A stretch of 64,000 bases of DNA from Tigriopus japonicus (Eukaryota; Arthropoda; Copepoda; Harpacticoida; Harpacticidae). Numbering within the stretch: the first letter of the stretch is position 1; the number at the start of each line of letters is the position of its first letter. The DNA is taken from NCBI GenBank assembly GCA_010645155.1, contig CM021321.1:5584006-5648005 (forward strand), given 5' to 3'. Under the pieces are notes generated by a model. It had not been told where the DNA came from and searched no databases. It saw only the letters and a list, made by a program, of their open reading frames with translations. This document shows, one piece after another, positions 37,403 to 51,057 of the stretch. Made by a program: the position numbers and the translations under genes.

Positions 37403-38116
37403 TCACAAATAAGTAACACTAAAAGCAACACTTCACTTCATACGAGAGTTGGTAAGTGTGATACTTCGAACTGTGTACTGTGTATGGCCAAGGATATTCA
37501 AAAATGTTCTTAAGAGTGCCAATAGGTGGAGGTGGGGCATGGATAATTCTTGGTATTATCAAAATGTCAGTTTTGAAAACTGTGCCACTAAAAATGAGGA
37601 ACTTTTGCCTCCATCTATTGAGGATAATTTAAGAGTACGAGTAATAAAGTCTGCAAGATAAATATAGTTTTTGCCAAGATTTCGGGGTATTGTTCCAAAA
37701 AAAGTTATTTCCTAAAATTTTCGTTATTTTATGAAATCGCAAATTCTGTTCTTGTTAAAAACGGTTAAGGAGACAAATATTTTAGGATGGGATAGCTTTT
37801 CTAGGAGATCTTTCTTGATGAAAATCCGGCAATGAGAGACCAAGGAAAATTCATTTTGACAAGAAGATGGTCACACTTGCACAGAAAAGCGATCTTCATA
37901 GCTAAGAGCATTAATGATGAACCTGAAACCTAATGTAAGGAATGCCTGGATGTTCAAATGTCCTTTTCTTGAGGTTCATAATGCGCCTGCACGATCGGCT
38001 AAGATATATCCTCTTTGAATCGTTCACTTAAAGTTTCTTCCAATATGAGTGCCATGTGAATTGAATTGAAAATTTGTAATTTTTTTTGCCATGCATCTCA
38101 GAGGGACTTGACTCTA

Positions 38117-39054
38117 CCCCATGTTCCAAAATTAAGGTAACACTTACAAAAATGGGCATAACTTTTAACTGAAAGATTTTCGTGAACATCGAATAAAAGG
38201 TTTCATGATCTTGAGAGTCTACCAGTTGCCCTTGTTTACTTTAAACATCATTTCCTTCACCCTGAACAACATGGAGACCAAGCGCCAAATGGTGATCGAC
38301 ATGGAGTCGCGCGGAAAGACGGTGACGGAGACCTTCAAGGCCAGGGGAATCAGCCGAAAGGCCATCTATGCCATCAAAAAAAAGGTTCGAGGAGCGCAGA
38401 ACTATCAAGAGGAAGAAAGGGCAGGGACGGAAGAGGTTGGTAAGGACAAAAGTCAAGATTATCGTTGTCAAAAATCGCGTGAAGAGGAATCCAGCCCGGA
38501 CCATTCGTGGCATGGCCAAGGCCATGTCCTTGACCCCGAGCACAGTCCATAGGATTGTTCATGACGATCTGGGAATGAAGTCGAGAGCCAGGAGGAAAAA
38601 GCACCTCATCAACAAAAATCAAGGCCAAGAGGCTTGCTAGGTCAAAGAAGCTGCTGAACAAGCTGAAGGCCGGAACACCGACGATTTTGTTTTCAGACGA
38701 AAAACTTTGCCGGGTCGATCGTGTCTCCAACAGCCGTACTGATCGATACATTATAGACAAAAGGCCGGAAGATGTCCCCGACAACGTCAAGTTCACGTTC
38801 AAGACGAAGCACGCGGCCTCCGTGATGGTCTTTGGCGTCGTGGCCTCACCGTCTTTCCGCGCGACTCCATGTCGATCACCATTTGGCGCTTGGTCTCCAT
38901 GTTGTTCAGGGTGAAGGAAATGATGTTTAAAGTAAACAAGGGCAACTGGTAGACTCTCAAGATCATGAAACCTTTTATTCGATGTTCACGAAAATCTTTC
39001 AGTTAAAAGTTATGCCCATTTTTGTAAGTGTTACCTTAATTTTGGAACATGGGG
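38117..39054. mobile_element. 938-bp palindromic Tc1/mariner derivative with 209-bp arms identical by eye
   Basis: TA target dinucleotides flank the element (38115-38116, 39055-39056). The termini are CCCCATGTTCCAAAATTA and its inverse. The left arm 38117-38325 and right arm 38846-39054 are the same length. In the stretches compared base by base no mismatch was seen. The arms include the 5' end and first coding codons of a mariner-like transposase, so the right end is an inverted copy of the left end instead of the normal 3' end. The 520-bp spacer holds the middle of the transposase. Near-identical arms imply recent formation or gene conversion. Confidence 0.93.
38271..38845 (+). pseudogene. 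Truncated, frameshifted Tc1/mariner-like transposase
   Basis: Starts METKRQMVIDMESRGKTV with a helix-turn-helix (ARGISRKAIYAIKK). After an A8 run (about 38377-38384) the frame shifts. A second helix-turn-helix follows (NPARTIRGMAKAMSLTPSTV), then HDDLGMKS. A second frame change occurs at an A5 run near 38617. The third frame has the first catalytic Asp in FSDEK (GAC at 38696-38698) and ends in SVMVFGVVAS at the right-arm junction. The second and third catalytic acidic residues are absent, so no active enzyme can be made. Confidence 0.85.
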
Positions 39055-41279
39055 TACATTAGAAATTGAAACGTGTGCATTATCGATTCAGGTTACAATA
39101 TGTTCAAGGTTACTTATTCTTTTCAACTTCAAAGAAGGCATTGTTTTGAGTTCCGATTGTGAAAATATTTTGATGATTGCACAGCGCAAGCAATGCATCA
39201 AATAAGTTTTTATTTATCATTTCTCGAAGAAAACGAATAACAACGAGAATTTAACCATTTAATGATAACTTAACTTGTCCTAAATAGTGATTCCATTTAA
39301 CGTTTGGTGGTTGGATTCCTTTCCATAGAAATTTGGAAAAAATGCTTGAAACCACAGTTTGATTTCATTTCTTTAAGTTCTTTGGAGTATTTTTTAAGGC
39401 TTTTAACTAGAGCCGCGCAAGTCTTTATGTGTCGAGGTTCTAACATGTGTCCGAGGTTTTTTAATTCTTGGAAAAATTGATACTTCTTCCTACATTCAGA
39501 GGCTTAACTACGCCAGTACTGCGACAAATAATGTAGGAAAAACTAGGCTCAAAAACTGCTCATTCATTTCATTTAACCACTCTTTCTTCATCACAAAGGT
39601 CAATCACAAACAAACTACTTCGAGGAAAATCATCATTGAGAGTTGCTTTTCGATTGTTACCTCTTTTAAATATTTTCACTTCTTTGAAAAATCTGCACTG
39701 CATGAATTATTCATGGTTCAATACTTTTACTTTCTGGTGCTTCAAGTTACACATAAAAATACAATGATTCCTATTTAATTGGTTGAGCTCTGGGTCAGAT
39801 GAACTCATCACATCACAAAACTCCCTTGAATAATTAAGAAAGCGTTACCATGAGCCAAACAGTCTAAAACATGTAGATTCCAGAGTCTCTTTTTCCTGCA
39901 GATGGATTGCTTTTACTTGCCATCCTTGGGCTCAAATTAAATCTAACAAATATTATTAAAACAAATCATTTCTTGCACGATATATGTTTATTGATATATA
40001 TTTATATCAATTAGAGTATATGTCCTCAAAAGCCTTACACACAAGATGTCTCGGGCTGAGCGAGATCAACGTGTTAGTAGGCAAAGTTAGTCTGGACTGG
40101 AAAGAAACTTGCTAATGGAAAAATTGTATATATGACTTTGAACTTTGTCTCTATCTGCGATGTAAGACGTGTGGTGTAATCTAACCAATACTCTAGATTT
40201 CAGCTCGTGTTAGAATACAGTATCGCAACGGACACACACTGCAAATCATTGGCCATTGGCCCGTCTTGATATTCCAGATTTGGAAGCCCAGGGTAGGCAT
40301 TTCTCAACCTGGTTTCCTTATTTAATTGGTCAAAATACTATAGAAACAGCTTTCACTTGTTCATGTGATTAAATATGCGTTAACTGTTTTATCTGAGATT
40401 TGTAAGGTCTATCTGGAGCTTCTAAAATATCAGTTCAAAAAACTTAAAAAATACTTGATTGGTTGAAGAGACACTCGTACTTTTTGGCAGTGAATTTCAA
40501 CACATTTTCTTTGCTTAACTATTTATGGCGCAACCTTTAACTGCGTTTAGCATTACAAAAATTTACCTAATGAATGCTTGGAAGTTAAGCGTCTTGATAT
40601 TCCGTGGATCCGACAGTATTAATTTGTTGCCAAAATATGCTTCTAATTCTTCACTTTTAATTTTCAAAGACGTAAAATCCTCGACGCTTCCTTGCAAGGA
40701 CTTGCCTGGAGATGCTAAATCCGAAACAACTTAGTTGTTCGTGTTCAGCAAATAATTTTCAGATTGTGGGGCTCATTGTTGCTAAAAGGACCTTAAAATC
40801 AAGGATGTTGTGTTCCTTTGGAGCACTCAAACTTCATAAGATTAACCATGCATTTGTCAAATACTATTTGACAGAGGCATGTTGTCCATTAATCGGATTG
40901 ATGCCCATGAACATATTGCGAAGTAACAACAAAAGTTATCTGATGTGTGAGTTAGGTAACTATGCAATGTACGTGAAAGAAAGAATCAAAGCTTGTATGA
41001 TTAGCAATATCACTACAAGGAATATTGCTAGTATGATCTTGTCTTTTACGAACGGAAAACTCTCCTGTTGCATTGTTCACGTGAAGAGATAACACGTTTA
41101 AATCCAATGGAAAAATCTTACCACAAGTATCTTTATTTTACTAGCTCTTAAAGTTGATCAAACAATACATCATCTCTGATCCACATGCTCACTAATTGAA
41201 CCAACATTTTGATAACCTTGATTGATTTCTTCATTAGTTGTTTTCGGTGGTTTTCAAAATGCCCAATGAGGTTGACTTT

Positions 41280-41515
41280 ATTTTTTGGGCCTAACCCTGG
41301 CTTCTTTCTCTCCATTCCCACCGAGGTAAATTCAAGGCATTAAGACCAAGAGAAGAGGAAGAAGAGGGGGATGTCGCATCGCCTTGCTTCAGTTCAAAAG
41401 TGCTGCAAGCTGCTACTGTACTATCGTGTGGACGTCCTGCTTAGGTGGCCAATCCTGGCAGTTGGGCTGTTGTTACAGGCATCCCGTGTGACGCACGCTT
41501 TGGCCTTGTTTATTT
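41280..41515. promoter_or_regulatory. GC-richer block in the Scr intron, candidate regulatory element
   Basis: About 235 bp of clearly higher GC and complexity than its flanks (for example CCATTCCCACCGAGG, GTCGCATCGCCTTGC, GCATCCCGTGTGACGCACGC). No transposon termini or frames of note were found. It is called only on composition. Confidence 0.2.
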
Positions 41516-44500
41516 TTATAGTTAGAATTTGACGGATAAATATTAAGGAATTAAATGCTGAAATATAAACCGCTTTTGAATTTTACAAGCATTTGAATGT
41601 TGCTTTTTGGGAATTACTTATTAATCAAGTACTTCCGGTATGCTCTCATAATTATAGATGTTAATTCTATCAGATTTGGCGATGCATGGATGAATAGTTT
41701 CCATTGACATCAACTAATTAAAATTTACCGTTACATCATTCCAAAAGGTTATCGAATATTAACACCAATTAGTGTGTTTTAGTTTATTTGTCCAATTTTA
41801 CTAAGTAATAATAAGATGCTAAACAAAATAGAAAGTGAATCGTGCCTACTTTTACTCAAAAAAAGATTGATAAGAGAGAAGTGCTTCGTCTTTGACCTTC
41901 CTTGGCTCAAAAACATGATTTTCTTCAAACGTGTTTGTCACAGGAACTGTGATTTACGACCTGGACGTTGCTCACCCTCCCGTTTCAATGGCCAATTGAC
42001 GAGAGACTGAAATCATTGGGCCAAGCACAAAAGCAACGGGATGGAAAATCGCCCTTCGCCACTGAAAACACAATGACTTGAAAAAATCGTGTTCAATAAA
42101 CAGATTTCAAAAACACAGTAAGTTGTCCAAAATCTAAGTGCTCAAAAGGGGCTTTCTTAAACTGAATTTCAGTGATAAATTTCATTTGTTCCAGTGCATT
42201 AAATGGAAATGAATGGAAAATGCAATTAAAGTTTAAATTGGATTCCAAGATTTATTTACAGAGAGATTTAGGATACCTCAGAACATGATTCGACGTGAAC
42301 AATACATTGTCGCGCAGTTAGCTCATGAGGCAAGCTGATCATTAAGAACTCGTGAGTACAGGAATTTTTGAAATTTAGAATCCGCATTAGATAACCCAGT
42401 TTTACAACCTCCCTTGAGAATGTTGTGCAGGGTTGTTTCAAATTCGCATCTAAAATGTTTAAAGCTGTATTGTGATGTAATAAGACAATCAAGTTAATGA
42501 AGTTGATTTGTGGTCCGAAATACTCAAAAGTACACTTTCATTCATTGTACATTCGCTTTTGTTGTCTAAAGAGTTACAACAAAATCAGACCTTTTAATGT
42601 GAGCTCAAAGGAGGATTTTTTGCGAGCGTGTTCGGGTGGAAAACCCGAAAGGTGGAGGTGAAATCAAAGGTGGAGCGTGTTGGCGTGCTCGGGTAGAGCA
42701 TCTTGATTTTAAAATCATGATTTCACAACGAATCAATTATTCATTATAATTATCAGGACCAGTCATCCTTGATCCTCTTCAAGCCAATCTTGACTGGTTT
42801 GTCCAAAATCATATCAGAAACAAAGCAATGGTCAACAACTGGGTTCGCACATGTCAGAGGTAAAACATGTGTAAATAAGTTTATAAGGAGATCTCCTCGT
42901 TCCTTTCCTTTGGGACATCTATAGGATCTCTCCTTTTGGATTTCCACCCATAATAAAATTGTTCTTGTTGTGATGAGTCCCCTCAACATCATGCATTTGG
43001 ATGATTTGGCGTAAGCTGACCGCTCTTGCTTCTCTAAACATCCGACCATACGACCGTTGCTTCTGAAGCCGCATGCATTAAACAAACAAAAAGGTGTTGG
43101 ATGTTTCAGCAAAAACAAGCTGCAAAGAGCTTTTTAGAGTGTCTACTTTAAATGATTCCCAAGCAAAGAACATAAACAAACTATTTATTGTGCTTTGATA
43201 CCCTTGCCAAATTTTGTGATGTGATGGGCAGTTTGGTAACGACATTCTGAAAATCTGGCCGAAAGGAGTTGGATGTTATTTGTAAAGGTTTACGAAATGC
43301 AACATGTTTTGAAAAAAAAATCAGCAATTGAGAGAAAAGCGTGTCTTCCAGAATTTTCAAAAAAATCCTCTTGTGAATTGATGCTTTATCTAAAACTTTG
43401 TTTGCATCAGAACTTTGGTTACATTATACCCTTGTTATTAACATAATGCAAGCACAATGCCAATTTTCCAAAGTTTTCAATTTGAATGAAATGTTGCCAT
43501 ATGGTTTCTGAAGTGCCAATTTCATAAAAGTGGCAGATTTGAAAACTTGCTCTTTTCTTATTTGTGGAGCTAGTCCATAAATTTCTATACTTCAGGACCA
43601 ATTAAAAAAGATGCTGCTTGAGGCAGATAATACTGGTACTAAAATAGGAGGTTTTTTGTCAACAAAATGATTATGTCAAGTTCGGTTATCCAAGGACATC
43701 TACGTACTCCACGGGTTATCTAAGTAGGTTTTTTTCTTCCTTATCGCGAAAAGTAATAGTTTTTAGAACCTGCCACAGTTTTTTTTTCTCATATTTTAAC
43801 TAGAGGGCTAGTTTTAACCTATTCACAATCATGCAAAAATTACGTAGTAGAGAACAACTTTAAGTATTTCAGGTTTATTGGAGAAAAATTAACTTCCCTG
43901 CAGATAAAAGATTGCATTCAAGGATTTTTTACGCAATTTTGTTTTCCTTTTGAAAATGTGTCCGTTTGAAGTCAACAAAACACCTCTTGATTTGTGCAGT
44001 GCTGAGCATTTTTCAAAAAATCTATTAATTATCAGCTCCTACACACCGGTGTTGTTTACTTCAAGTGGCAACAAAGACGTCGAAGCAACGAATGTAATAA
44101 AGATTAGTTGATTGTAGTACATGCTGACAAGTAGGATTTGAGAGGGAACAAAAAGGCAGTTCAGAAGATACAAACATTAGAGAAGCGTCTTGCTACTCAC
44201 AACTTGCGCTTTAATGGTAAATTTGAAAGCTGATGCAATGATGGTGGAATGTAGAATACACTGGACTTCAATGTCAATAGCATGATTGATTTTAAAATTA
44301 GACTAATTTGGTGAGCTCCAAAAATCTAGCATAGCAACCTTTTTCTAAAATTAAAGCAGACTTATTATATACCAGCTTCCTTATTCAAGTCCTCAGATGG
44401 CACCACTAGTTCATGGGTTTTCCTAATTCATAACTTCATGATTGATCGGAGAACAAAATAACAATTTACTTATTGCACTTAGTCAACAATCATACTCAAT

Positions 44501-47017
44501 GAAAAGAAAGTAAAACAGAAAAGCTTTCCAGAAAACTTTTGGCGATTTTATTAGCTATGTCAGAGCAGCATTCCAAAATGAAGGAGATAGCTCGGAAGTT
44601 AGATGGGTCATTCCTCCCAACTTTTGGGACAATGCCAACTAGATCAAGCTACGGAATCAATCTCATCACTCGTGGAGTTAAAAACTTAAGTTGGAATGTG
44701 GAGGTAAAAGTTTTGTTCAATTCATGAAAGCATTGCGTGAACTAAAGTGTTAAGGGTAAAGTGTAAGTGCTTCCCTAGACGGCGTGAATTATATCCCTGG
44801 TATGGGTTAACATCCAAAACGGGTACTTTGCACTCATTTCGTTCTCAAGTACACATGAAATGCATTGTTGTAAGATGTGAAATGTGCAAGGTCACATCTG
44901 ACCTCTTGTTGTGGAACACTGGTTGGCTCAAGGGTAGCTGATATTTTATCGTCAAATCCACTTCACCGCCTCATTGCTTGACCCTTTATTTATATTCCAA
45001 CAGATCTGCAGAGTTATTGACGTTATTGACCAAATTGACTGAGCAGTGAGCACCAGTACTCCAGTAGGGCACTTTAAATAAATCCAAAGAAATGAGCTAA
45101 TGAGCACGTGCAAAAAAGAAGTTAAATTGAAGGTTACAAGAATAACCACTAGATGGAGCCAAAACAAGGGCAAATTCTCTTGATTTCAGATCTATCCTCA
45201 ACTTAAACTTGTTGCCAAAATTGCAGCTTCCATCTTAAAGTGGATTTATCTTCATATTTCGAGTCTTTAAGAGCTCAGCTACGATATTATTGTGTTCAAA
45301 GATCAAAAAGCCTAGCTGAATAATCACAAATTAAGGCCAAATACTAAAAAGAAGCACCCGCAACCGTGTCTACCTCAAGATGGCGCTGATTTACATTTCC
45401 TAAGAGGGCTTGCTCTGATGGAGAGCTGTTCATTTTGAGAACAAGAGAGGGCACCCAAGTAGGATTTGGTGAGTGCATGCCAAATTATGTGAGAGCCATC
45501 TAGGTGAAGTGAATGTTGGTTTTCTTTAAAATCATTCATAGGTAAGCTTCTAGGATTTGTTCACATTACTGTTAGTTGAAATTATTTTTTTATTACATTC
45601 ATTTTTATAGTATATATTTTATAATTATAATATATTTCTGATAACAAACAAATAACATGTAATTAACATTTTTATTTTCATTTTGTATCGTGACATTAAA
45701 AATTTACTTTAAAAATGTTTTTGGATATTTAAGCTTTGATGTTTTTTTGTGTTTTTTTTTGGGTCGAAAAGGAACCATTTAAACTCAAATAACTCAAGAG
45801 CCACTCAGTATGATTTAGTTGATATCTTAAGGTGCTTTGGATATTCATTAAGAATAATTTCAATAACATTTTCTTAATATCCCGGCTGACTTTACACTTG
45901 CATGACATAAAAAAGACGATTAGCTTCCTATCGATATGTTGGTCCGAAAAATGTTATTATAATTTGGATATTTGGGTCCAAGTTCGATGACCAAATTAAA
46001 TACAGAATCAGAAATTACAGTACTGGTCCGATCCCTCACCCTGTCCCTACTCCCCCTGTGTACTCCCCAGAACGAACCAATGATGAATTGGGCGGTTAAA
46101 TCATTGGTGCTTTCTTATCAAAATTGGTGGCATACAACATATAATCTAAGACAAATAGAATTTGAACCTCATTTGAAACTGAATTCATAGATAGAAGTCA
46201 AAGAAGTCCCAAATAAAAAGTCTGTGATGTGAAAGTTGGTACCGTCAAGTCTCCAACTCCACAAATAGTTGATTTGAAAATATAAAACAGTAATGATCAA
46301 ATTATGTTCTGTAAGTCACAACAAGACGGCTAATTACTCTAGCGCTCATTAGAGTCAAGGAAAAGTGTGTAATCTTGGGAAAAAATCTGCGGATACGACA
46401 AACGCCATGGATCCCATAACGAAGTGCACTCTAGAATAAACCCTACACACTTGGATGACGGTTCTATTCATGAATCTAGTTTTTAAATAACAAATATATC
46501 ACGACGCTTTCTTGCTACCTTTCTCAAATAATATGAAACGAATCTTGTCATTGATTTTTTTTTAGGAAAACTGAGTTGAGGTTGAGGTTCAACAAAAACC
46601 TCTGTTTAAGGAAACACTTAAAAACCGTTGCATCAACGGGAAAGTAGGGTGTGGGCTCCTGGGAAGAATTTAGAGGGTCTAAGTTTTTTAACCACTCTTC
46701 CTAAAAATCCATCCAGAAATTCAAGTTTTATTCCAGAGTCCCGTGAAAGATATGCCCAATTCACTTTCACCATGGTAAATGCAAAGGATCTGAACATTAC
46801 AGGGTTGACCTAATTCCGTCTCCTGAGATACAATCATGCCCTTGGGATCCAGGTGACGGGGTTTACCAGGATAAACGTGATTTCCCTCAAATATATTAAG
46901 TTTAATTTTCACCCACTTCACACTTATCTTGCAACTCGCTCACTATAGACAAGATAGTCTTTTCATATCAACTCAGGTGGAAAGAACGAGCGCCAAACAA
47001 CCAGGGTAACTCAAGGG

Positions 47018-47396
47018 ATTATCCCCTAGATCCCGGGATTAACGGGATTCCGGAACGGGATTTTCAAAAAAAAATCCAAAAATTGAGTTTATTGCGGAAT
47101 CACGGGACGGGATTTTGTAATTAAAACCGGGATGTTCCAAAACAAATGCAATTTGAAATGTTTCAAGAATATCAAATGGCAATAATGAAATAAAAGTTTG
47201 TCAATGATAAAGCAAGTTTGCCAAAGCATTTGTTTCCTATCAAAAAACCTATTAGGACACAAATCATTATTTTCATATTTATGCCCTAATTTAATAAATC
47301 GAGAATCCCCGAATTCTCTAAAAATCCCGGTTTATGCCGTCCCCGGGATCCCAGGGACGGAATTTTGTTCGACGGGACAGGATTATTAAACCTAGT
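47018..47396. mobile_element. Probable hAT-type MITE with CCCGGGAT-rich ends
   Basis: The left part (CTAGATCCCGGGATTAACGG, GGAACGGGATTTTC, CACGGGACGGGATTTTG) and right part (AAAATCCCGGTTT, CGTCCCCGGGATCCCAGGGA, CGACGGGACAGGATT) form an imperfect inverted arrangement about 380 bp across. Such 'CCCGGGAT' termini are common in arthropod hAT families. The target duplication was not resolved. Confidence 0.5.
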
Positions 47397-48222
47397 TTCA
47401 ATTAGTGGATTAGTTTCAATTTTAGAATCAAAAGATGTTTGTGAGCGATTTTTTTTTTCTCGACATTTTCCTACTTCAATCAGAAAAATGTACAGTGAAA
47501 AAAAAGTCAAAAAAATCCCCATTTATCTCATAAGTTTTCCTTAGTCATCCACGCAAAAAAAGCGTTTTCACATTGCAAAGAGGTACACAAGTTCATGATC
47601 AAGAAATATTGATTTCCAACAAATCCCTCAAGTAACAAATGACTTTTGTGTTTTGTTAAGAATGATGTTTTTTGATAAAAATGAGTTTTGTTAAGAAAAT
47701 AATCCTATGAAACTAGCAATTTTAACAAATTTTAGGCAATGGCATCGAAATTTGAAAATAGTTGGGTTAATCAACTAGGTTGGGAAAATAAAATGTAAAA
47801 AAAAACGCAATGCTCATAGACGATGATTCTTGAAAGTTTTCATGTTCTAATTGCATGGCGTAAGGGCTTCCCTGTTATTGGAAGTTCTAAGAACAAGACA
47901 ATATCCGTAACACGCATTTTTCACTTACACCTAAAATTAAGATGCTTGATTTGCATAAGTTTGATTCCATTTCTGAAGCTAAGACAAACCCCCTGAGTTT
48001 GTTTTGGAATACACAGCTCCCTAAAAGTGCGTAAAAAATGAGACTTAATTGAGGTTCACTTACAATTTGGAAAATTCGGAGAGAAGGTTTTGTCTTACTA
48101 GATTCAAATTTGGAACCATTTCTGGATTTAGGTGGAGGTTTGATGGACATTAGACAATTCCTTAGTCGTGCAGCTGCTTAAATTTCTCAGACGTACCTAA
48201 CCTAACCTAGGTAACCTACCTA

Positions 48223-48464
48223 GGGAGGAGATGTGGTGTCGTGGTTAGCGCAGTTTCCTTTATTGAGAGAGGTCCCAGGTTCGATTCTCCTCCCCGACCT
48301 TTCTCAAGGAAACTTTTAGACGTTAATCCACACCCGTAGACGGAGAACCATTCTGATACCGGACTTGAAATTGCCTATCGGAAGTGATTGGACGATGTGA
48401 TAGCTGGCTTCGCTGGCCGGGCGAGGCTCAACCCTCCGACCCTAGCACCAACAATAAAAAAAAA
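48223..48464 (+). repeat. tRNA-derived SINE (family 1), full-length reference copy
   Basis: The head starts GGGAGGA and is closed by TCCTCCC, complementary like a tRNA acceptor stem. The pol III promoter boxes are A-box TGGTTAGCGCAG (48242-48253) and B-box GGTTCGATTCT (48278-48288). The body includes GGAGAACCATTCTGATACCG and GGCTTCGCTGGCCGGGCGAG. It ends ACCAACAATAAAAAAAAA. No clear target duplication was found. Confidence 0.88.
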
Positions 48465-48652
48465 CCTCGCTCTTCTTAATTATTTTGCCATTCGGAGTGT
48501 TAAAGAATTGTTCGGTACAGGCTTAAAATTCTTATCAGGAGAGTAGAAACTTGTTTTTAACTGTAGACCTTATTAAATAGTCATGGCAATATGTTTTGTT
48601 ATTAGCATTTATATATATTTAGTGCAGTATTAATATCAAAGATTACATGACA

Positions 48653-49924
48653 AAGGTTGCTTCAAGTGGGTGTTTTAAATTATACCGCTAACGGTGAAAC
48701 TGGGCTGTTGGCTGTGATGCGTTGCTCAGCCTAGAAATACTAGAAGGCAGAGATTGGCATTCAAATCTATGATTGCCTGACCCGGCACGGACTGTCTGTG
48801 ACGTCATTCATCATGCGGGAAGCCGAAGTTCATGATAAAAGGAACCTTTTCTTCTACGAAACACATCTAAAATATTTCGCTCATTTGATAGGGCAGTTTG
48901 GTTATTGAAAGTCCTCAAGTCTGCTGGAAATGTGTCTAAGGTATTTATCCGATATGAAAAAAAGTGAATTTCAATTAGTGTGAAGTTTTAACAAGGGCCA
49001 ATTAATGTCACACGATCGGATGATTGACAACAAAATCTTAATGATGTGGAATCTGGGCTTGCGCAAGTTTTTTCACGGGAGGTTGCAAGGTAGGGTTACT
49101 GCTTGCAGAATGGGTGCTTTGCTCTTGTATATGAGCAAACACGAATGTGAGTTTGATTTGCAACCCTGCTCAGAAGTCACGAAAGTCAGGGATGCCTTGC
49201 CTTTTGGTGATCCTTAAAGGAAAAACAGGTTTATGAAGACTGGTAAACAGTGGGGAATATGATTTCACTTAAGTAAATTGGCAACCCCCAGAACCAAGTC
49301 AGATCACTAGAAAAACAACAAAGAAGAAGCACTCTGGTTTGTTATTGAACTTCGTTAGAATTAGCTGAATGTTCAACTGAATGCTCTTGACCAATCACCA
49401 GCGTGAATCATCGGCACCGTGTGTTAGCCTACGACGGCCAGTCTCTATTAAGGGTCGCTAGCTCAGCCCATTTCGGCAAATATACGCAAGGTAATGCGCA
49501 AAAGTTACTTTTGGGGTGACTAAATTAAAAGCAATCAAGCAAGGCTTTGTTGTGAAAAAATAGGACTTAACATTGATCTAAACAAAAATTTAAAGATGCG
49601 GATTTGTACAGTGCATTCCAAAGAATCAAGTGATCTTTTCAAAATGTTTTCAATACAGAGAATTGAAATAGTTTTTAATGTTTCTTTCTGGTGATATATT
49701 ATTTCAATTGACACATTTTCTAGCAAATAAAACGAGCATAGTATCAATCAGGTGTAAGGTAAGGTAAGGTAAGGTGTCGTTTTCAAGGACCAAAAATCAT
49801 AATTTACACTTAAATGTGAACTTGAAACTTGAATTCACCAAAATGGGCTGAGCAATGCAACATAGCCAAATTCCTGTTTTGCCGCTAGCGGTAAAATTTA
49901 AAACGCTCACTTGAAGCAACCTTT
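48653..49924. mobile_element. Inverted-repeat element, family A, copy 2 (about 1.27 kb)
   Basis: The ends are GACAAAGGTTGCTTCAAGTG (48649-48668) and its inverse GAAGCAACCTTTGTC. The right 380 bp matches copy 1 (14600-15246) in inverted orientation, including AATAGGACTTAACATTGATC (49560-49579). The left side matches only for the first 80 bp. The interior, larger and different from copy 1, includes a TGACGTCA at about 48797 and a frame at 49005-49217 without known domains. Confidence 0.6.
49757..49776. repeat. AAGGT pentanucleotide repeat
   Basis: Four tandem AAGGT units. Confidence 0.8.
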
Positions 49925-50287
49925 GTCTGTTTCACCTTATAACATGCTATGTTTGACACTCGAGCGCTTTTCTCCTGATTGACATAAAGCTCTGGAGTGG
50001 GTCAATGGAAGCAGTTCCCCAAAACTGAATGGAATTGCCGTAATTAATTAGACATCAATGATGCAGGCTCGTGTAAATGGGTCGGAATTGGCGGGAGGAT
50101 CAAAGCCGATCAAATTTGATTGATGCAATCTTATGATTAGAGCTGAGAGAAAAAGATAGTTTAGGCATCGAGCAGAAAATCTAGAGGGTCCAAAACAGCT
50201 TGTTCTCTCTACTGATGGAAAAATCCAATCTAGCAATCTTTCTCACGTGAGGTTGCTAGCTTTAGCATCGCCACAGTCTCTTATACC

Positions 50288-50735
50288 GTCCTTTAACGAA
50301 CAGATGACTCGGAGGTCACTGTACATAAGAGTGGGAGGTCAACCTACTAATACAGCCCGCGAAGTTGCACCCTGACACAAAAGTTTGACCTATTTTTGAA
50401 CTTCTTACAGTTTGTTGGACACGTAAGAACTGAAATTTTGTTTAATAAAGGTCAAAGGTTGCACATTATTTCTTTTTTAGTGAATGCGCTTAAAAGACTA
50501 TTGGGTCCTTTAACGAGCAGCTGACTGGGAGGTCACAGTATATAAGACTGGGAGGTCACCCTAGTAATACAGCTCCAAATATTGCACCCTGACACAAACG
50601 TTTGACCTATTTTCGAACTTCTCAATGTTTATTGGATACTAGAGTCTCTATTGGATACGTAAGGACAAAAATTTGCGTATTAAAGCTCAAAGGTTGCAGG
50701 TGCTTCCCATTTCACTGGTTGCGCTTAAAGGACTC
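50288..50735. repeat. 217-bp tandem duplication
   Basis: Copy 1 begins GTCCTTTAACGAACAG (50288) and copy 2 GTCCTTTAACGAGCAG (50505). Both contain GGAGGTCAC.GTA.ATAAGA, TAATACAGC, TTGCACCCTGACACAAA and GTTTGACCTATTTT in order. They are about 80% alike by eye, and copy 2 has a small internal duplication near 50630-50665. No coding frame spans it. Confidence 0.8.
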
Positions 50736-51057
50736 TATATAGAGTACACCATCTGGCCAAATCAAGAATCAATTTCTCTTTGCATAGGGCCCCTGATCCA
50801 AAGTCGAACAAAGCAGGGGTGCCACTTGCGTTCGTCTCCAGAGGAAAGAATTTTTCCTCATAGAATTCAACAGAAAGTGATGGACTTGGGAGGCTAATTG
50901 TTAGACCTGGTTAGGCAACTTATCGTGAAAATGATTGGTGATTGGATTGTTTCCATCTCTCTCTTTGCTCGCGTCGGCAATAAGCTGACCTTACACCTTG
51001 AAACGACTGGAAACTGCACAACTCCCAAAAAAAATCTTAGCCCTACAAATGACGGAC

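Noticed and set aside
42753..43118. 121-codon - strand frame in the Scr intron
   Set aside because: TTG start, no recognised motif, no matching neighbour. A decayed transposon frame is possible but unsupported.
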